DNA of 46,101 bases from Rhodovibrio sodomensis (GTDB lineage Bacteria > Pseudomonadota > Alphaproteobacteria > Kiloniellales > Rhodovibrionaceae): positions 1 to 46,101 of the forward strand of contig NZ_NRRL01000031.1 of NCBI RefSeq assembly GCF_016583645.1. Reading direction: 5' to 3'. Of this stretch, positions 45,425 to 46,101 are shown piece after piece. The notes beneath the pieces were generated by a model, which was not told the DNA's origin, did not search any database, and was given only the letters and a program-made list of their open reading frames with translations. The position numbers and the translations under genes are program-made. Each line of letters begins with the position of its first letter. Position 1 is the stretch's first letter.

Positions 45425-45670
45425 ATGGCCGAGATCGGCGACCACCGCGCGGGCACCTCAGCCGAGCGCCATCACACCCGGGAAAGCCCGGAGTATCGCC
45501 TGCTGGTGCTGGGCCTGTTCCCGCTGTTCCTCGTGGCGACCGTGCTGGTCCGCGTGCTCACGCTCGGCCGCGGCCGCTTGGTCGCCCGCGACCGCCCGCG
45601 CCAGTCGGTGCTCGCCGAAGCCCGCGCCGTCGCCGACACCATCCTGCCCTGGGCGTTTTCGAAGGGCTGA
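45425..45670 (+). CDS. pufQ: PufQ, bacteriochlorophyll synthesis regulator/carrier
   Basis: This 81-residue protein has one membrane helix (about 26-45, LLVLGLFPLFLVATVLVRVL) after a charged N-terminal tail. The short basic C-terminal part ends in LAEARAVADTILPWAFSKG, resembling the REI-pattern end of PufQ. Rhodobacter PufQ stimulates bacteriochlorophyll formation, probably by handling pigment intermediates in the membrane. Position directly after bchZ fits exactly. The usual next genes, pufBALM, do not follow within the window. Confidence 0.85.
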   Translation: MAEIGDHRAGTSAERHHTRESPEYRLLVLGLFPLFLVATVLVRVLTLGRGRLVARDRPRQSVLAEARAVADTILPWAFSKG

Positions 45671-45922
45671 CTCCCAGCGCTGGTCGCCGGGCGCGAATTG
45701 GCTTTCCTGCCTGCCCCCGGTCTTCCGATCTGGCACGACGGCGGGGCGATTAAGCGGTGTCCCTGGCGCACTGCCGACACGCGCGACCGCCATGCTTGAA
45801 TCGCGCAACCGAACTGGGTAAGAGGTATCGAGTTTTAAGCTGAACTTTGTATTTGGCCAGAACAGTAACTCCCTGATGATGCTCAAAGAATTGGCGCCAC
45901 GGGCGAGTCCGCTCTGGCTACA
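45671..45922. other. intergenic region between pufQ and the insertion sequence
   Basis: No pufB start, light-harvesting frame, PpsR/CrtJ site or terminator is visible in these 250 bases. Composition becomes more AT-rich from about 45820, which probably marks the end of the insertion sequence, but I could not identify its terminal inverted repeat. Confidence 0.45.
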
Positions 45923-46101
45923 TCATGGGCTGACGCCGAGCAAGTCGAAGGCCTTGGCCTGCAGCGGCGTGGGCTGGGTCGGCTGATCGAAGCTGTAGGC
46001 CGGGTTGCTGGGCATGCTGACGGTGTTGAGGCACAGCGTGCCCAGGTCGTCGAGCAGGCTCTGGAAGCTGTGCACGGGCAGGCCGTGGTCGGTCCGCCGG
46101 G
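45923..46101 (-). CDS. IS1634-like transposase, C-terminal end (cut by window edge)
   Basis: I translated the minus strand from the right edge to TGA at 45923-45925, giving about 59 codons. The segment VHSFQSLLDDLGTLCLNTVS followed by PTPLQAKAFDLLGVSP matches what I know of the C-terminal end of IS1634-type (DDE) transposases. The catalytic part lies beyond the window. Its 3' end faces pufQ, so the element is in opposite orientation to the bch-puf operon. The family assignment rests on this short tail only. Confidence 0.6.
   Translation of the reverse strand, partial: RRTDHGLPVHSFQSLLDDLGTLCLNTVSMPSNPAYSFDQPTQPTPLQAKAFDLLGVSP

Overview
This is GC-rich DNA from a purple (anoxygenic phototrophic) alphaproteobacterium, most likely in the Rhodospirillales. 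The right end carries bchX-bchY-bchZ-pufQ of bacteriochlorophyll synthesis. The rest fits the same group: usg next to groESL, MlaA/MlaC, heme A synthase, a TonB-ExbB-ExbD operon and a YbjN-ProC-YbaK cluster. The genus cannot be fixed from sequence alone.

Layout, left to right. (1) 1-2756: a minus-strand TonB energising operon (exbB, two exbD, tonB cut by the window edge) and a secreted protein gene. Both transcription units carry the same 31-bp Fur-like motif upstream. (2) 2942-14813: a putative transport and catabolic locus. It holds a Tm-1-like (UPF0261) gene, an AraC regulator, a complete branched-chain-amino-acid-type ABC transporter (substrate-binding protein, two ATPases, two permeases), a PEP-hydrolase-like TIM barrel and two related SRPBCC proteins, one beside each Tm-1-type half. 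A patch of small orphan membrane-protein genes and a broken pentapeptide-repeat gene (about 4.9-7.1 kb, partly AT-rich) sits between the two halves. (3) 14815-16326: an IS481-type remnant fused in frame to a tandem CbiX-like protein, then an Ohr/OsmC protein. (4) 16.3-23.0 kb: a small orphan gene, short palindromic repeats, OpgH, PagL, CobW and CtaA. (5) 23.3-27.9 kb: an operon of CHASE2 membrane protein, six-cysteine secreted protein and M48 metalloprotease lipoprotein. (6) 28.2-31.0 kb: usg, then groES-groEL behind a CIRCE operator. (7) 31.4-40.8 kb: YbjN, ProC, YbaK, an aldehyde dehydrogenase, EttA, a universal stress protein, MlaC, MlaA and a BASS-like transporter. (8) 40.9-46.1 kb: two PpsR/CrtJ palindromes, bchXYZ-pufQ, then the end of an IS1634-like transposase where pufBALM would usually follow.

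Three families of intergenic palindromic repeats run through the window. Family A is about 110 bp, purine/pyrimidine-biased, with four copies, one of them inside the bch operon. Family B is about 130 bp and three-armed, with two tandem copies whose stems covary. Family C is about 50 bp, bounded by CTAG-type ends, with seven clear copies and one decayed one; two copies supply the stop codon of the gene before them.

The strongest candidates for undescribed biology are the split Tm-1/ABC-transporter locus, the CHASE2/M48 operon, the IS481-CbiX chimera, and the interrupted bch-puf superoperon. Functions are inferred from recognised protein families and motifs; no database search was run.
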